Shown in pieces: positions 13,336-24,722 of a DNA stretch of 64,000 bases. The stretch lies in the NCBI RefSeq assembly GCF_021432085.1, contig NZ_CP090366.1:992001-1056000 (forward strand), in the 5' to 3' direction. The position numbers and the translations under genes were made by a program. Within the stretch, counting starts at the first letter, position 1. Every line of letters starts with the position of its first letter. The notes beneath the pieces are model-generated. The model saw only the letters and a list, made by a program, of their open reading frames with translations. It searched no databases and was not told the origin of the DNA. Source of the stretch: Stutzerimonas kunmingensis (GTDB lineage Bacteria; Pseudomonadota; Gammaproteobacteria; Pseudomonadales; Pseudomonadaceae).

Positions 13336-13817
13336 ATGTCGACCCTTGCGTCAGAACCTTGAAAAACGGCGGCTAGTGTAACCGAGAGGTGCATGACCGC
13401 ACAGATGAGGTGTCAGCTTGGGGCATGCTGTATCCGTCCGTACCCACAAAAAGTTCTTCTTCGGTGGCTGGGGTCGTGCGTCGAATGTCTCTGGATCCGC
13501 GTCAGATATCAGCTGACGAAAAATCATGCCGGCCTTGTGATTGTCCATACGGCCCCAATATGGGTTGCAGAGTTGCGTCGCGGGGCGCGCTGCTTCAAAA
13601 AATGTAGCGAATAGCGCTCGGTGCAAAATGCCATATCTTGCGGTCTATCGTGCAGGCTTCAGTTGAATGGACGGCTCGGTGTTACAAGGGCTAGGCTGTT
13701 TCATAGGGTTACAGACCGGCTGCCAGTTCCAGTACGTTGTGTAGTAAGTTAGGCCGAGCAACCAACCGGCCGTCATGCGGCCCGCAGACAACGGGTTTGC
13801 TCCAGAGGGTAGTTAAT
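13336..13817. other. Gene-free gap between yhbY and ftsH (rlmE absent)
   Basis: No frame in these 482 bp gives a recognisable protein. It is visibly richer in A/T than its surroundings. The 23S rRNA methyltransferase gene rlmE (ftsJ) is expected here by synteny, but no remnant of its N-terminal or SAM-binding motifs was seen. The region must contain the promoters of yhbY and ftsH; no strong match to a known consensus was found. Confidence 0.6.
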
Positions 13818-15737
13818 TTGAACGACATGGCAAAAAACCTGATTCTGTGGCTGATCATCGCCGCCGTCCTGGTCACGGTGATGAACAACTTCTCCAGCCC
13901 CAGCGAGCCGCAGACGCTGAGCTATTCCGACTTCCTCGAGCAGGTCAAGGAAGGGCGCGTCGAGCGTGTGACGGTCGATGGTTTCGTGATCATCGGCAAG
14001 CGCAGCGAAGGCGATACCTTCAAGACCATTCGCCCGGCGATTCAGGACAATGGTCTGATCGGCGATCTGCTCGACAACAACGTGCTGATCGAGGGCAAGC
14101 AGCCTGAGCAGCAAAGTATCTGGACCCAGCTTCTTGTTGCCAGCTTCCCGATTCTGGTGATCATCGCTGTATTCATGTTTTTCATGCGGCAGATGCAGGG
14201 CGGTGCGGGTGGCAAGGGTGGGCCGATGAGTTTCGGCAAGAGCAAGGCGCGCCTGCTTTCCGAAGATCAGGTCAAGACGACCTTTGCTGACGTCGCCGGC
14301 TGCGATGAGGCGAAGGAAGAAGTCCACGAGCTGGTCGAGTTCCTGCGTGATCCTGGCAAGTTTCAGCGTCTCGGCGGTCGCATTCCGCGTGGTGTGCTGA
14401 TGGTCGGCCCGCCCGGCACTGGTAAGACGCTGCTGGCCAAGGCGATTGCAGGTGAAGCCAAGGTGCCGTTCTTCACCATTTCCGGTTCGGATTTCGTCGA
14501 GATGTTCGTCGGTGTCGGTGCCAGTCGTGTCCGCGACATGTTCGAGCAGGCGAAGAAGCACGCGCCGTGCATCATCTTTATCGACGAGATCGATGCAGTC
14601 GGCCGTCATCGTGGCGCAGGTCTCGGTGGTGGGCACGATGAGCGCGAGCAGACCCTCAACCAGTTGCTGGTGGAGATGGACGGTTTCGAGATGAACGACG
14701 GGATCATCGTCATTGCGGCGACCAACCGTCCCGATGTGCTCGATCCTGCGCTTCTTCGTCCAGGGCGTTTCGACCGTCAGGTTGTAGTCGGCCTGCCGGA
14801 TATTCGTGGTCGCGAACAGATCCTGAAGGTGCACATGCGCAAGGTGCCGATCAGCGAGAACGTCGAGCCGGGTGTAATTGCGCGGGGCACTCCGGGCTTC
14901 TCCGGTGCGGATCTCGCCAATCTGGTCAACGAGGCTTCGCTGTTTGCCGCGCGCTCCAACAAGCGCATCGTCGAAATGCGTGAGTTCGAGCTGGCCAAGG
15001 ACAAGATCATGATGGGCGCCGAGCGCAAGTCAATGGTCATGTCCGAGAAGGAGAAGCTCAACACTGCTTACCACGAAGCAGGTCATGCCATCGTCGGGCG
15101 CGTGGTCCCCGAGCATGATCCTGTATACAAGGTTTCCATCATTCCTCGCGGTCGAGCGCTAGGCGTCACCATGTTCCTGCCGGAGGAGGATCGTTACAGC
15201 CTGTCAAAGCGGGCGCTGATCAGTCAGATCTGCTCCTTGTTCGGAGGACGGATTGCGGAAGAGATGACACTGGGCTTCGAGGGTGTCACCACGGGTGCGT
15301 CGAACGACATCATGCGCGCCACGCAGTTGGCGCGGAACATGGTGACCAAGTGGGGCTTGTCGGAGAAGCTTGGGCCGTTGATGTACGCCGAGGAAGAGGG
15401 CGAGGTGTTTCTCGGTCGCAGTGCTGGCAGCCAGCATTCCAATGTATCCGGTGAAACCGCGCGGCTGATCGATGAAGAGGTCCGCAGCATCATCGACCAC
15501 TGCTACGGAACGGCCAAGCAGATCTTGACCGATAATCGTGACAAGCTGGATGTTATGGCCGAAGCCTTGATGAAGTACGAGACCATTGATGCGCCGCAGA
15601 TCGACGACATCATGGCTGGGCGCACACCTCGGGAGCCGCGTGATTGGGAAGGCGGCTCGGGCGCGTCCGGTACGCCAGTCGTGCCTGATGATAGTCGCCC
15701 GCAAACCCCGATCGGTGGTCCTGCCGGCGAGCATTGA
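13818..15737 (+). CDS. ftsH: ATP-dependent zinc metalloprotease FtsH
   Basis: Inner-membrane AAA+ protease for quality control and LpxC/sigma-32 turnover, 639 aa from TTG 13818. AGAGGGT lies 7 bp before the TTG. An ATG at 13827 (636 aa) is the alternative but sits 16 bp from that site. TM1 is at about 6-24 and TM2 at about 105-124, with a periplasmic domain between. Then come Walker A GPPGTGKT, Walker [12 protein letters not shown], the second region of homology ([20 protein letters not shown]) and the zinc site HEAGH. Confidence 0.97.
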   Translation: MNDMAKNLILWLIIAAVLVTVMNNFSSPSEPQTLSYSDFLEQVKEGRVERVTVDGFVIIGKRSEGDTFKTIRPAIQDNGLIGDLLDNNVLIEGKQPEQQSIWTQLLVASFPILVIIAVFMFFMRQMQGGAGGKGGPMSFGKSKARLLSEDQVKTTFADVAGCDEAKEEVHELVEFLRDPGKFQRLGGRIPRGVLMVGPPGTGKTLLAKAIAGEAKVPFFTISGSDFVEMFVGVGASRVRDMFEQAKKHAPCIIFIDEIDAVGRHRGAGLGGGHDEREQTLNQLLVEMDGFEMNDGIIVIAATNRPDVLDPALLRPGRFDRQVVVGLPDIRGREQILKVHMRKVPISENVEPGVIARGTPGFSGADLANLVNEASLFAARSNKRIVEMREFELAKDKIMMGAERKSMVMSEKEKLNTAYHEAGHAIVGRVVPEHDPVYKVSIIPRGRALGVTMFLPEEDRYSLSKRALISQICSLFGGRIAEEMTLGFEGVTTGASNDIMRATQLARNMVTKWGLSEKLGPLMYAEEEGEVFLGRSAGSQHSNVSGETARLIDEEVRSIIDHCYGTAKQILTDNRDKLDVMAEALMKYETIDAPQIDDIMAGRTPREPRDWEGGSGASGTPVVPDDSRPQTPIGGPAGEH

Positions 15738-15783
15738 TGGCATGCGCAAGCCGATGGCTGCATCGGGCGCGTGAAAATCGGAG

Positions 15784-15821
15784 TACACCAGAAGGGGCGC
15801 ATATGCGCCCCTTCTGGTGTA
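15784..15821. terminator. 38-bp perfect palindrome after ftsH
   Basis: Each 19-nt arm is an exact reverse complement of the other (core GGGGCGCATATGCGCCCC), centred between 15802 and 15803, 46 bp after the ftsH stop. There is no T-run beyond the stem. It probably acts as a terminator or mRNA 3' stabiliser, but an operator for a dimeric protein is possible. Confidence 0.7.
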
Positions 15822-15908
15822 AATTGTCCAGCCCGCTGCGCCATGGTGGTGCAGTTGGTGTGGGGGCGCCTATTCAGGGTGTCCGGCCTGAAAGCTCAAG
15901 GCTCGTAA

Positions 15909-16760
15909 ATGACCGAATCTCTTTCCCCCGCTCGGCTGGTATGTGGCAGCCGGGTTCTCGATCTTTCCCGTCCTCATGTGATGGGGATTCTCAATGTCAC
16001 ACCCGATTCTTTCTCTGATGGTGGTCGCTTTGCCGAGCGCGAGGCAGCCCTGCGGCATGCCGAAGCAATGGCCGTGGCTGGGGCTACGCTGATCGATGTT
16101 GGTGGCGAGTCTACGCGCCCTGGCGCGCGCGCCGTCTCGCCGACCGAGGAGCTGGAGCGGGTCGCACCGGTCGTAGAGATGATCGCGCGGGAGCTCGACG
16201 TGGTCGTTTCGGTGGATACGTCCACGCCCGCAGTCATCCGCGAGTGTGCGCGGCTGGGCGCTGGGCTGATCAACGACGTGCGCTCGCTGCAGCGCGACGG
16301 TGCGCTGGATGCCGCGGCTGATGCTGGCCTGCCGGTCTGCCTGATGCACATGCGCGGCGAGCCAGGTGATATGCAGAGGGATCCCCGCTACGACGACGTT
16401 GTGGAGGAGGTTTGTTCGTTTCTTGAGCAGCGAATGGGTGCGTGTGCTGCAGCGGGAATCCCGCTCGATCGCATCGTCCTCGATCCCGGCTTCGGCTTCG
16501 CCAAGACGCTGAACCATAATCTTGTGCTGTTTAGGCGTATGGAGGTGCTGCATCGACTGGGGCGGCCGTTGCTGGTCGGTGTCTCGCGTAAGAGCATGAT
16601 CGGGGCCGTGCTGGATCGGCCAGTTGATGAGCGCTTGTACGGCAGTCTGGCTTTGGCGGCGCTCGCCGTAGGCAAGGGCGCGCAAATTGTGCGCGTCCAT
16701 GACGTTGCCGAGACGGTTGATGTAGTTCGAATGATTGCTGCAGTGCAGGCGGCGCAATAG
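15909..16760 (+). CDS. folP: Dihydropteroate synthase
   Basis: Joins p-aminobenzoate to 6-hydroxymethyl-dihydropterin pyrophosphate in folate synthesis (sulfonamide target), 283 aa. Signature [17 protein letters not shown] (about 18-34), [22 protein letters not shown], and the C-terminal [14 protein letters not shown]. It lies between ftsH and glmM as in E. coli and pseudomonads, 10 bp before the glmM start. Confidence 0.97.
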   Translation: MTESLSPARLVCGSRVLDLSRPHVMGILNVTPDSFSDGGRFAEREAALRHAEAMAVAGATLIDVGGESTRPGARAVSPTEELERVAPVVEMIARELDVVVSVDTSTPAVIRECARLGAGLINDVRSLQRDGALDAAADAGLPVCLMHMRGEPGDMQRDPRYDDVVEEVCSFLEQRMGACAAAGIPLDRIVLDPGFGFAKTLNHNLVLFRRMEVLHRLGRPLLVGVSRKSMIGAVLDRPVDERLYGSLALAALAVGKGAQIVRVHDVAETVDVVRMIAAVQAAQ

Positions 16761-16770
16761 GGAAGGCACC

Positions 16771-18108
16771 ATGACTAGAAAATACTTCGGTACCGATGGC
16801 ATCCGTGGGCATGTCGGACAGGCTCCGATCACCCCAGACTTCATGCTCAAGCTGGGTTGGGCAGCTGGCATGGCCTTTCGCAAGCAGGGAAAGTGCCGGA
16901 TTCTGATCGGAAAGGACACGCGTATTTCGGGCTACATGTTCGAGTCAGCATTGCAGGCGGGCTTGTCGGCGGCTGGCGCGGACGTACTGTTGCTTGGGCC
17001 TATGCCGACGCCCGCAGTCGCCTATCTGACGCGTACCTTCCATGCTGAGGCGGGTATTGTGATCAGCGCCTCGCACAATCCGCATCACGATAACGGAATC
17101 AAGTTCTTTTCCGGTCGCGGCACCAAGCTTCCTGATGAGGTGGAGCTGATGATCGAGGAGCTGATCGATGCGCCGATGACCGTGGTCGACTCGGCACAGC
17201 TTGGCAAGGCATCCCGCATCAATGACGCGGCTGGCCGTTATATCGAGTTCTGCAAGAGCAGCGTGCCAACCAGCACTGATTTCTCCGGGTTGAAGCTGGT
17301 GATCGACTGCGCGCATGGCGCGACCTACAAGGTTGCACCCAGCGTGTTCCGTGAGCTGGGCGCAGAGGTGGTGGTTATAGGTGCGCAGCCGGACGGTCTG
17401 AACATCAATGCCGATGTCGGCTCCACTCATGTCGGGCAGCTGCAGAAGGCGGTTGTCGATCATGGTGCGGATCTGGGCATAGCCTTCGATGGCGACGGTG
17501 ACAGGGTGATGATGGTCGACCACACCGGTGCGGTCGTGGATGGCGACGAACTGCTTTACATCATCGCGACTGATTTGCAGGAGCGAGATCGGTTGGCTGG
17601 CGGCGTTGTTGGCACGCTGATGAGTAACCTGGGGCTTGAGCTTGCCTTTAAAGCCCGGGAGATACCGTTCACCCGCGCCAAGGTGGGAGATCGCTACGTG
17701 ATCGCGGAGATGCTTGAGCGTGGCTGGGCATTGGGTGGTGAAAACTCCGGGCATATAGTCTGTGCGCAGCACACCACCACGGGCGATGCGATCATCGCGG
17801 CGTTGCAGGTTGTGCTGGCGCTTCGTCGGCGCGGCCAGACGCTCGCGCAGGAGCGACTGGCTTGGCACAAGTGCCCTCAGGTGCTGATCAACGTGCGCTT
17901 TTCTGGCGAGCGCGATCCAATTTCGCATCCTAGCGTGCAAGCTGCCTGCGACAGTGTTACCGAGCGCATGGGTGGTCGTGGCCGCGTACTTTTGCGCAAG
18001 TCCGGGACCGAGCCGCTGGTACGTGTCATGGTTGAAGGCGATGACGAAAGTCAGGTGCGTGGCATGGCTGAGGAGCTGGCGAAGATCGTTACCGAAGTTT
18101 GTGCGTAA
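16771..18108 (+). CDS. glmM: Phosphoglucosamine mutase GlmM
   Basis: Converts glucosamine-6-P to glucosamine-1-P for UDP-GlcNAc, hence peptidoglycan and LPS; 445 aa. [10 protein letters not shown] near the N-terminus, the phosphoserine loop [17 protein letters not shown] (Ser about 102), the metal loop FDGDGDRV and the phosphate-binding [12 protein letters not shown]. The start is ATG 16771 after GGAAGG; the frame stays open upstream but only this start fits the family. Confidence 0.97.
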   Translation: MTRKYFGTDGIRGHVGQAPITPDFMLKLGWAAGMAFRKQGKCRILIGKDTRISGYMFESALQAGLSAAGADVLLLGPMPTPAVAYLTRTFHAEAGIVISASHNPHHDNGIKFFSGRGTKLPDEVELMIEELIDAPMTVVDSAQLGKASRINDAAGRYIEFCKSSVPTSTDFSGLKLVIDCAHGATYKVAPSVFRELGAEVVVIGAQPDGLNINADVGSTHVGQLQKAVVDHGADLGIAFDGDGDRVMMVDHTGAVVDGDELLYIIATDLQERDRLAGGVVGTLMSNLGLELAFKAREIPFTRAKVGDRYVIAEMLERGWALGGENSGHIVCAQHTTTGDAIIAALQVVLALRRRGQTLAQERLAWHKCPQVLINVRFSGERDPISHPSVQAACDSVTERMGGRGRVLLRKSGTEPLVRVMVEGDDESQVRGMAEELAKIVTEVCA

Positions 18109-18173
18109 TCGCGCTTGCCAGGGCGTTTGCTGTTGAGTAACATCTGCGCCCACTTTGACCGATGAGGTAAAGC

Positions 18174-18929
18174 ATGCGTCGCCCCATGGTAGCTGGTAAC
18201 TGGAAAATGAACGGTACCCGCGCTAGCGTCGCAGAGCTTGTCGAGTCTCTCCGGATGCAGGTTTTGCCTGCGGATGTCGAGATTGCGGTGTTTCCCTCCG
18301 CTGTGCATGTCTCTCAGGTTCTGGATGGTGTTGATGGTGAGCATGTTGCCGTCGGTACCCAGGATTGTGCGGGGCAGAATGGCTTCGGGGCGCTGACCGG
18401 TGAGGTTTCGGCTGAGCAGTTCGCTGATTTCGGTTGTAAGTGGGTTCTGGTTGGTCACTCCGAGCGTCGCCTGTTGTTGGGTGAGACGGACGAAGTGGTC
18501 AGTCGCAAGTTTTCTGCTGCGCAGGTGGGTGGTCTTAAGCCTGTGTTGTGCCTGGGTGAGACGCTTGAAGAGCGACGGGCAGGCAAGACGCTCGAAGTGG
18601 TTGGGCGTCAGTTGGCGCGAGTGCTGGATGATCGTGGTGTCGCCGCATTTGAGTCGGCGGTTATTGCTTACGAGCCTGTTTGGGCGATTGGTAGTGGCTT
18701 GACCGCAACGCCTGAGCAGGCGCAGGAAGTACATGCTGCCATTCGAGAGCAGTTGTCGCGTCATGATGGCCGCATCGCTGAAGGCGTAAGGCTTCTGTAC
18801 GGTGGCAGCGTCAAGGCGGAGAATGCCGCTGAGCTGTTCGCGATGGCGGATATTGACGGGGGGCTGGTTGGTGGGGCCTCTCTGAAAGCGGATGAATTTG
18901 GTGCGATCTGTCGCGCCGCGGGGAACTGA
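18174..18929 (+). CDS. tpiA: Triose-phosphate isomerase
   Basis: Interconverts dihydroxyacetone-P and glyceraldehyde-3-P, 251 aa. Catalytic residues are visible: Lys11 in GNWKMNG, His in VGHSERR and Glu in [11 protein letters not shown], plus the phosphate loop [23 protein letters not shown] precedes the ATG. secG follows within 4 bp, so the two are co-transcribed. Confidence 0.98.
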   Translation: MRRPMVAGNWKMNGTRASVAELVESLRMQVLPADVEIAVFPSAVHVSQVLDGVDGEHVAVGTQDCAGQNGFGALTGEVSAEQFADFGCKWVLVGHSERRLLLGETDEVVSRKFSAAQVGGLKPVLCLGETLEERRAGKTLEVVGRQLARVLDDRGVAAFESAVIAYEPVWAIGSGLTATPEQAQEVHAAIREQLSRHDGRIAEGVRLLYGGSVKAENAAELFAMADIDGGLVGGASLKADEFGAICRAAGN

Positions 18930-18933
18930 ACAG

Positions 18934-19317
18934 ATGTTGCAGACTGTCGTGATTGTGGTGCATCTGCTGGTTGCTCTAGGTGTTGTTGCGCTGGTGCTGC
19001 TGCAGCAGGGCAAGGGTGCAGATGCTGGTGCTTCGTTCGGCTCGGGTGCTTCGGCAACTGTTTTCGGAAGCCAAGGTTCTGCTACCTTTTTGAGTCGGCT
19101 TACTGCTATACTCGCCGGCGTTTTTTTCGTGACCAGCCTGGGTTTGGCGTTCTTCGCGAAACAGCAGGCTGATCAGTTGTCCCAGGCGGGGCTGCCGGAT
19201 CCAGCTGTGCTGGAAGTGCCGGCCAGCAAGCCAGCAGTCGAAGACGTCCCTGTGCTCGAGCAGCGCAAGTCGGCGGATTCTGCTGGTGATCTCCCTGAGG
19301 TGGAGGAAGGGCAATAA
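18934..19317 (+). CDS. secG: Protein-export membrane protein SecG
   Basis: Small subunit of the SecYEG translocon, 127 aa. It has two membrane helices (about 3-24 and 52-72) joined by the conserved [19 protein letters not shown] loop and [12 protein letters not shown]. The C-terminal 50 residues are variable and Glu/Pro-rich. ATG 18934 is 4 bp after the tpiA stop. It is followed directly by tRNA-Leu, the usual secG-tRNA-Leu junction. Confidence 0.95.
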   Translation: MLQTVVIVVHLLVALGVVALVLLQQGKGADAGASFGSGASATVFGSQGSATFLSRLTAILAGVFFVTSLGLAFFAKQQADQLSQAGLPDPAVLEVPASKPAVEDVPVLEQRKSADSAGDLPEVEEGQ

Positions 19318-19324
19318 GGTTTTT

Positions 19325-19410
19325 GCCGAGGTGGTGGAATTGGTAGACACGCTACCTTGAGGTGGTAGTGGCCATAGGCTGTAGGGGTTCGAGTCCCCTC
19401 CTCGGTACCA
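19325..19410 (+). tRNA. tRNA-Leu (anticodon GAG)
   Basis: 86 nt including an encoded CCA. Acceptor arms GCCGAGG and CCTCGGT pair. The anticodon stem CTACC/GGTAG encloses loop TTGAGGT (anticodon GAG at 19359-19361). A long class II variable arm and the TTCGAGTC T-loop follow. It lies 7 bp after the secG stop. Confidence 0.97.
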
Positions 19411-19416
19411 AACAAG

Positions 19417-19446
19417 CAGGCCCGCCTAGTGCGGGCTTTCTTGTGT
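19417..19446 (+). terminator. Hairpin after tRNA-Leu
   Basis: GCCCGC ctagt GCGGGC followed by TTTCTTGTGTTTT. A terminator or processing hairpin between the two tRNA genes. Confidence 0.65.
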
Positions 19447-19506
19447 TTTAAGGGTTTTAAGTTGACCTGTATTAGGCGCGAGTCGTATAATTCGTGCCCA
19501 GTTTGA

Positions 19507-19583
<77 letters not shown>

Positions 19584-19590
19584 GTCAATA

Positions 19591-19617
19591 AAGAGCCCCT
19601 GTACAGGGGCTTTTTAT
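19591..19617 (+). terminator. Terminator after tRNA-fMet
   Basis: AGCCCCTGTACAGGGGCT stem followed by TTTTT, 8 bp after the tRNA. An intrinsic terminator; partial read-through into rimP-nusA is known for this operon type in E. coli. Confidence 0.85.
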
Positions 19618-19710
19618 TAGCTTGAGGCCAGGTCGCCGGCATTTACAGGCGGTCAAAGGGATGGGCGTTTCGCCCATTTTTCATTTGTACAGCATGCGCG
19701 AGGGACTTCG

Positions 19711-20169
19711 ATGTCGAGCAAGCTAGAACAGTTGCAGGCCTTGTTGGCCCCGGTGGTTGAGGCGCTTGGCTATCAGTGCTGGGGTATTGAGTTCATTTCC
19801 CAGGGGCGGCATTCACTGCTGCGAGTCTATATCGACCATGCCGACGGCATCCTCATCGACGACTGCGAGAAGGTCAGCCGTCAATTGAGTGGTGTGCTCG
19901 ACGTGGAAGATCCGATCAGCGTGGACTACACCCTTGAGGTTTCTTCTCCCGGTATGGATCGGCCCCTGTTCACCATTGAGCAGTACACCGCCCATGTCGG
20001 TGACCAGGTAAAAATAAAGCTGCGCTCGCCCTTCGAGGGCAGGCGCAATTTCCAGGGTCTTCTCCGTGGGGTGGAAGAGCAGGATGTCGTGGTGCTGGTA
20101 GATGATCATGAATACCTGCTGCCGATCGACATGATCGATAAGGCCAACATCATTCCCCGTTTTGACTGA
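19711..20169 (+). CDS. rimP: Ribosome maturation factor RimP
   Basis: Needed for 30S subunit maturation, 152 aa. Family wording: [23 protein letters not shown] at the N-terminus, [20 protein letters not shown], and [15 protein letters not shown], then the SH3-like C-terminal domain. First protein gene of the rimP-nusA-infB operon. Confidence 0.97.
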   Translation: MSSKLEQLQALLAPVVEALGYQCWGIEFISQGRHSLLRVYIDHADGILIDDCEKVSRQLSGVLDVEDPISVDYTLEVSSPGMDRPLFTIEQYTAHVGDQVKIKLRSPFEGRRNFQGLLRGVEEQDVVVLVDDHEYLLPIDMIDKANIIPRFD

Positions 20170-20216
20170 GAACGGTTCCCGCGGACCCCAATGGATTGCG
20201 AAAGGCGAGGCGTACG

Positions 20217-21698
20217 ATGAGCAAAGAAGTACTGCTGGTTGTGGAGTCGGTGTCCAATGAAAAGGGCGTACCGGCTAGTGTGATTTTCGAAGCGCTGGAG
20301 CTGGCCTTGGCCACGGCTACCAAGAAGCGTTACGAAGACGAAGTTGATCTGCGTGTAGAAATCAATCGCCAGAACGGCAGTTACGAAACGTTCCGTCGCT
20401 GGACCGTGGTCGACGATGAGCATTTCGATGATCCAGCCCATCAGCTGGCGCTCGATCAGGCTCAGGAGCGCAATCCAGACGCCAAGCTCGGTGATGTGTT
20501 CGAAGAGAAGATCGAGTCTATCGAATTCGGGCGTATCGCCGCGCAGACCGCCAAACAGGTGATCGTGCAGAAGGTCCGCGAGGCCGAGCGTGCGCAGGTG
20601 GTAGAAGCCTACCGCGATCGTCTGGGCGAGATCATTTCCGGTACTGTCAAAAAAGTTACCCGCGACAGCGTAATCGTCGATCTGGGCAACAACGCCGAAG
20701 CATTGCTTGCCCGAGAAGACATCATTGCGCGTGAAACTTTCCGCGTCGGTGCCCGTGTTCGCGCACTGCTCAAGGAAATTCGCACTGAGAACCGCGGCCC
20801 GCAGTTGATTCTGTCGCGTACTGCGCCGCAGATGCTGATCGAGCTGTTCCGCATCGAAGTGCCAGAAATCGCCGAAGGCCTCATTGAGGTCATGGGGGCG
20901 TCGCGTGATCCTGGTTCGCGGGCCAAGATCGCCGTTCGCTCCAAGGACAAGCGCATCGATCCGCAGGGCGCCTGCATCGGCATGCGCGGTTCGCGGGTTC
21001 AGGCCGTCTCTGGCGAAATCGGCGGCGAGCGCGTCGATATCGTCCTGTGGGATGAGAACCCGGCTCAGTTTGTCATCAATGCGATGGCTCCGGCTGAAGT
21101 GGCGGCGATCATCGTCGACGAAGACGCTCACGCCATGGATATCGCGGTTGCCGAAGACAATCTGGCGCAGGCGATCGGCCGTGGCGGTCAGAATGTGCGT
21201 CTGGCCAGTCAGCTTAGTGGTTGGACGCTCAACGTCATGACTGAAGCGGACATCCAGGCCAAGCAGCAGGAAGAAACCGGTGACATCCTGCGCAACTTCA
21301 TTGATGAGTTGGACGTTGATGAGGAACTTGCACAGGTGCTGGTGGAAGAGGGCTTCACCTCCCTCGAAGAGATTGCCTATGTCCCCATGGAGGAAATGCT
21401 TGGCATCGAAGGCTTCGACGAAGACATCGTCAATGAGCTGCGTACGCGGGCCAAAGATCGCCTGCTGACCAAGGCCATCGCCAACGAGGAGAAGCTTGCG
21501 GATGCTCAGCCGGCTGAAGATCTGCTGGCACTCGATGGCATGGATAAAGAACTGGCGGTCGAGTTGGCCGTGCGGGGCGTCATCACCCGCGAAGACCTGG
21601 CCGAGCAGTCTATAGACGACCTGCTCGACATAGACGGCATCGATGAAGAGCGTGCCGGCAAGCTGATCATGGCCGCCCGAGCCCATTGGTTCGAGTAA
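20217..21698 (+). CDS. nusA: Transcription termination/antitermination factor NusA
   Basis: RNA polymerase-binding factor for pausing, termination and antitermination, 493 aa (normal). N-terminal domain (1-~125), S1 domain ([24 protein letters not shown]), two KH domains ([36 protein letters not shown]) and two C-terminal acidic repeats, typical of gammaproteobacteria. Start 20217 gives the canonical [17 protein letters not shown]; the frame is open upstream. Confidence 0.98.
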   Translation: MSKEVLLVVESVSNEKGVPASVIFEALELALATATKKRYEDEVDLRVEINRQNGSYETFRRWTVVDDEHFDDPAHQLALDQAQERNPDAKLGDVFEEKIESIEFGRIAAQTAKQVIVQKVREAERAQVVEAYRDRLGEIISGTVKKVTRDSVIVDLGNNAEALLAREDIIARETFRVGARVRALLKEIRTENRGPQLILSRTAPQMLIELFRIEVPEIAEGLIEVMGASRDPGSRAKIAVRSKDKRIDPQGACIGMRGSRVQAVSGEIGGERVDIVLWDENPAQFVINAMAPAEVAAIIVDEDAHAMDIAVAEDNLAQAIGRGGQNVRLASQLSGWTLNVMTEADIQAKQQEETGDILRNFIDELDVDEELAQVLVEEGFTSLEEIAYVPMEEMLGIEGFDEDIVNELRTRAKDRLLTKAIANEEKLADAQPAEDLLALDGMDKELAVELAVRGVITREDLAEQSIDDLLDIDGIDEERAGKLIMAARAHWFE

Positions 21699-21726
21699 GT
21701 AATTAGCGGCCTGAGGAGAGAAATGC

Positions 21727-24228
21727 ATGACGCAAGTCACGGTGAAAGAACTGGCCCAGGTGGTCGCCACACCGGTCGAGCGACTGCTTCAGCAGATGCG
21801 TGAGGCAGGACTGTCGCACACCAGCGCCGAGCAAGTAGTGACCGATAACGAGAAACAGGCCCTGTTGGCCCATTTGAAAAGCAGCCACGGGGCGAAAGTG
21901 GACGAGCCGCGCAAGATCACCTTGCAGCGTAAGACCACTACCAAACTCAAGGTTGGCGGTAGCAAGACCATCAGCGTTGAAGTGCGCAAGAAGAAGACCT
22001 TCGTCAAGCGCAGCGCCGAGGAAATCGAAGCCGAACAGCGTCGCGAAGCCGAGGAGCAACGCGCGGCTGAAGAGGCTGCTCGCCTGAAGGCCGAGCAGGA
22101 CGCGCGCGAGCGTGCCGAAGAAGAAGCACGCCGTCAGGCTGAGTCGGTCAAGCCTCAGGGCGAGGCCTCTACGCCAGCAGCTGTTGAGCCGGCGGTGAGC
22201 GCCGAACCTGCACCGGTTGCGGTCGAGCCTGTAGCTCCTGCGCCTGAGCGTAAGAAGGAAGAGCCTCGTCGTGTCGAGAAGCCACGCAGTGATGACGACG
22301 AGCGTCGTGATCGCAAGCATGCGCAGCATCGTCCTTCGCTCAAGACCAAGGCTCCGCTGGCGCGTACCGTACGTACCGGTGAAGACGAGGCTGATGGTTT
22401 CCGTCGCGGCGGTCGCGGCAAGTCCAAGCTCAAGAAGCGTAATCAGCATGGGTTCCAGAGCCCAACAGGACCTGTAGTGCGCGAAGTGTCGATCGGCGAA
22501 ACCATCACCGTGGCCGAACTGGCCCAGCAGATGTCGGTGAAAGCGGCCGAAGTCATCAAGTTCATGTTCAAGATGGGCTCGCCCGTCACTATCAACCAGG
22601 TGCTGGATCAGGAAACTGCTCAGCTGGTTGCCGAAGAGCTGGGCCACAAGGTCAAGCTGGTCAGCGACAACGCTCTGGAAGAGCAGTTGGCCGAGCTGCT
22701 GAAGTTCGAAGGTGAGTCGGTCTCGCGTGCGCCGGTCGTGACCGTGATGGGTCACGTTGACCATGGCAAGACCTCGCTGCTCGACTACATTCGTCGCGCC
22801 AAGGTGGCTGTCGGCGAGGCTGGTGGTATCACCCAGCATATCGGTGCCTATCACGTCGAAACCGAGCGTGGCATGGTTACCTTCCTCGACACCCCTGGTC
22901 ACGCTGCGTTTACCGCCATGCGTGCTCGTGGTGCCAAGGCCACCGACATCGTGATCCTGGTGGTCGCGGCGGATGACGGCGTGATGCCTCAGACGCAGGA
23001 AGCCGTCCAGCACGCCAAGGCTGCCGGCGTACCGATCGTGGTCGCGGTGAACAAGATCGACAAGCCGGATGCGAATCCGGACAACATCAAGAACGGCCTG
23101 GGCGCGCTCGACGTGATTCCGGAAGAGTGGGGCGGCGACACGCCGTTCATTCCGGTCTCCGCGAAGATGGGTACCGGCGTCGACGAACTGCTCGAAGCCG
23201 TTCTGCTGCAGGCCGAGCTCCTCGAGCTCAAGGCAACGCCGTCTGCGCCTGGTCGCGGTGTGGTGGTCGAGTCGCGCCTTGACAAGGGTCGCGGTCCGGT
23301 AGCCACCGTGCTGGTTCAGGACGGTACCCTGCGTCAGGGTGACATGGTCCTGTGTGGCGTCAACTTCGGTCGCGTTCGTGCGATGCTCGACGAGAACGGC
23401 AAGCCTGTGAAGGAAGCCGGCCCGTCGATTCCGGTCGAGATCCTCGGCCTGGATGGTACGCCGGAAGCCGGTGACGACCTGACCGTTGTGGCTGACGAGA
23501 AGAAGGCCCGTGAAGTTGCGTTGTTCCGCCAGGGCAAGTTCCGCGAAGTGAAACTGGCTCGTGCCCATGCCGGCAAGCTGGAGAACATCTTCGAGACCAT
23601 GGGTCAGGACGAGAAGAAGACGCTCAACATCGTGCTCAAGGCAGACGTGCGCGGCTCGCTCGAAGCGCTGCAGGGCTCTCTCAACGGCCTGGGCAACGAC
23701 GAAGTGCAGGTTCGTGTGGTGGGTGGCGGTGTCGGTGGTATCACCGAATCCGATGCCAACCTGGCACTGGCCTCCAACGCCGTGCTGTTCGGCTTCAACG
23801 TTCGGGCTGATGCGGGGGCGCGCAAGATCGTCGAGGCCGAAGGTCTGGACATGCGCTACTACAACGTCATCTACGACATCATTGAGGACGTCAAGAAGGC
23901 GCTCACCGGTATGCTCGGCAGCGACGTTCGCGAGAACATCCTCGGCATCGCCGAAGTTCGTGACGTGTTCCGCTCGCCGAAGTTCGGCGCCATCGCCGGT
24001 TGCATGGTCACCGAGGGCTTGGTGCATCGCAATCGCCCGATCCGCGTCCTGCGCGACGATGTCGTCATCTTCGAAGGCGAGCTGGAATCGCTGCGCCGCT
24101 TCAAGGATGACGTCGCGGAAGTCCGTGCCGGCATGGAGTGTGGTATCGGCGTGAAGAGCTACAACGACGTCAAGGTCGGCGACAAGATCGAAGTGTTCGA
24201 GAAGGTCGAAGTGGCGCGTTCGCTGTAA
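21727..24228 (+). CDS. infB: Translation initiation factor IF-2
   Basis: GTPase that places fMet-tRNA on the 30S subunit, 833 aa. IF2_N domains lie at the N-terminus (about 1-55) and before the GTPase (about 256-305). Between them is a long charged Glu/Arg/Lys/Ala-rich linker (about 95-240). The G domain has G1 [10 protein letters not shown]3 DTPGHAAF and G4 NKIDKPDA. The C-terminal fMet-tRNA-binding domain includes [19 protein letters not shown] second ATG at 21723 is out of frame. It forms an operon with nusA and rbfA. Confidence 0.98.
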   Translation: MTQVTVKELAQVVATPVERLLQQMREAGLSHTSAEQVVTDNEKQALLAHLKSSHGAKVDEPRKITLQRKTTTKLKVGGSKTISVEVRKKKTFVKRSAEEIEAEQRREAEEQRAAEEAARLKAEQDARERAEEEARRQAESVKPQGEASTPAAVEPAVSAEPAPVAVEPVAPAPERKKEEPRRVEKPRSDDDERRDRKHAQHRPSLKTKAPLARTVRTGEDEADGFRRGGRGKSKLKKRNQHGFQSPTGPVVREVSIGETITVAELAQQMSVKAAEVIKFMFKMGSPVTINQVLDQETAQLVAEELGHKVKLVSDNALEEQLAELLKFEGESVSRAPVVTVMGHVDHGKTSLLDYIRRAKVAVGEAGGITQHIGAYHVETERGMVTFLDTPGHAAFTAMRARGAKATDIVILVVAADDGVMPQTQEAVQHAKAAGVPIVVAVNKIDKPDANPDNIKNGLGALDVIPEEWGGDTPFIPVSAKMGTGVDELLEAVLLQAELLELKATPSAPGRGVVVESRLDKGRGPVATVLVQDGTLRQGDMVLCGVNFGRVRAMLDENGKPVKEAGPSIPVEILGLDGTPEAGDDLTVVADEKKAREVALFRQGKFREVKLARAHAGKLENIFETMGQDEKKTLNIVLKADVRGSLEALQGSLNGLGNDEVQVRVVGGGVGGITESDANLALASNAVLFGFNVRADAGARKIVEAEGLDMRYYNVIYDIIEDVKKALTGMLGSDVRENILGIAEVRDVFRSPKFGAIAGCMVTEGLVHRNRPIRVLRDDVVIFEGELESLRRFKDDVAEVRAGMECGIGVKSYNDVKVGDKIEVFEKVEVARSL

Positions 24229-24245
24229 GCAAGCGTCAATCTGAT

Positions 24246-24304
24246 AGCTGGAAGCAAGGAGTCGGTGGCCGCCTGAATGCGGTCACTGCTTCGAGCTTCC
24301 AGCT
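24246..24304. repeat. Long imperfect hairpin between infB and rbfA
   Basis: Outer arms AGCTGGAAGC (24246-24255) and GCTTCCAGCT (24295-24304) are exact complements. Inner arms GTGGCCGC and GCGGTCAC pair with one G-U. The same AGCTGGAAGC arms occur in the hairpin before pnp. Probably an intergenic repeat inserted within the operon. Confidence 0.65.
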
Positions 24305-24330
24305 TTCGGCTTTTAAACGGGTGGAAATTT

Positions 24331-24720
24331 ATGGCCAAAGAATTCAGTCGTACCCAGCGTATCGGCGATCAGATGCAGCGCGAACTGGCGCTGCTCATTC
24401 AGCGTGAGATCAAGGATCCGCGTTTGGGTCTGGTCACCATCACTGCGGTCGACGTCAGTCGTGATCTTTCCCACGCGAAGATCTTCATTACCATCATGGG
24501 GCAAGATGACGACCAGGAGGCGGTCAAGGGCAACCTGCGCATCCTTAACGACGCTGCCGGATTCCTGCGCATGCAGCTGGGCAAGAGCATGAAGCTGCGC
24601 ACTGTTCCGCAACTGCATTTCAACTACGACGCCAGCATTCGTCGTGGTGTCGAGTTGAGCTCGCTGATCGAGCGCGCAGTGGCGGAAGATCGCAAGCACA
24701 GCGACGAGCGCGGAGAATAA
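24331..24720 (+). CDS. rbfA: 30S ribosome-binding factor RbfA
   Basis: Cold-shock protein for 16S 5'-end maturation, 129 aa. KH-fold wording: [24 protein letters not shown] and [20 protein letters not shown], with [15 protein letters not shown] near the end. ATG 24331 is preceded by GGTGGAAATTT; the upstream open frame lies inside the intergenic hairpin. The stop is 2 bp before the truB GTG. Confidence 0.97.
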   Translation: MAKEFSRTQRIGDQMQRELALLIQREIKDPRLGLVTITAVDVSRDLSHAKIFITIMGQDDDQEAVKGNLRILNDAAGFLRMQLGKSMKLRTVPQLHFNYDASIRRGVELSSLIERAVAEDRKHSDERGE

Positions 24721-24722
24721 GC

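Noticed and set aside
13351-13626. Possible 91-codon minus-strand and 73-codon plus-strand genes in the yhbY-ftsH gap
   Set aside because: They overlap each other, have no recognisable motif or good ribosome site, and do not resemble RlmE.
13827-13829. ATG start for ftsH in place of TTG 13818
   Set aside because: Kept as an alternative; the AGAGGGT ribosome site is spaced 7 bp from the TTG but 16 bp from this ATG.
20106-24027. Two long minus-strand frames (554 and 774 codons) over nusA and infB
   Set aside because: Antisense shadows of nusA and infB, with no plausible domains and no promoters.
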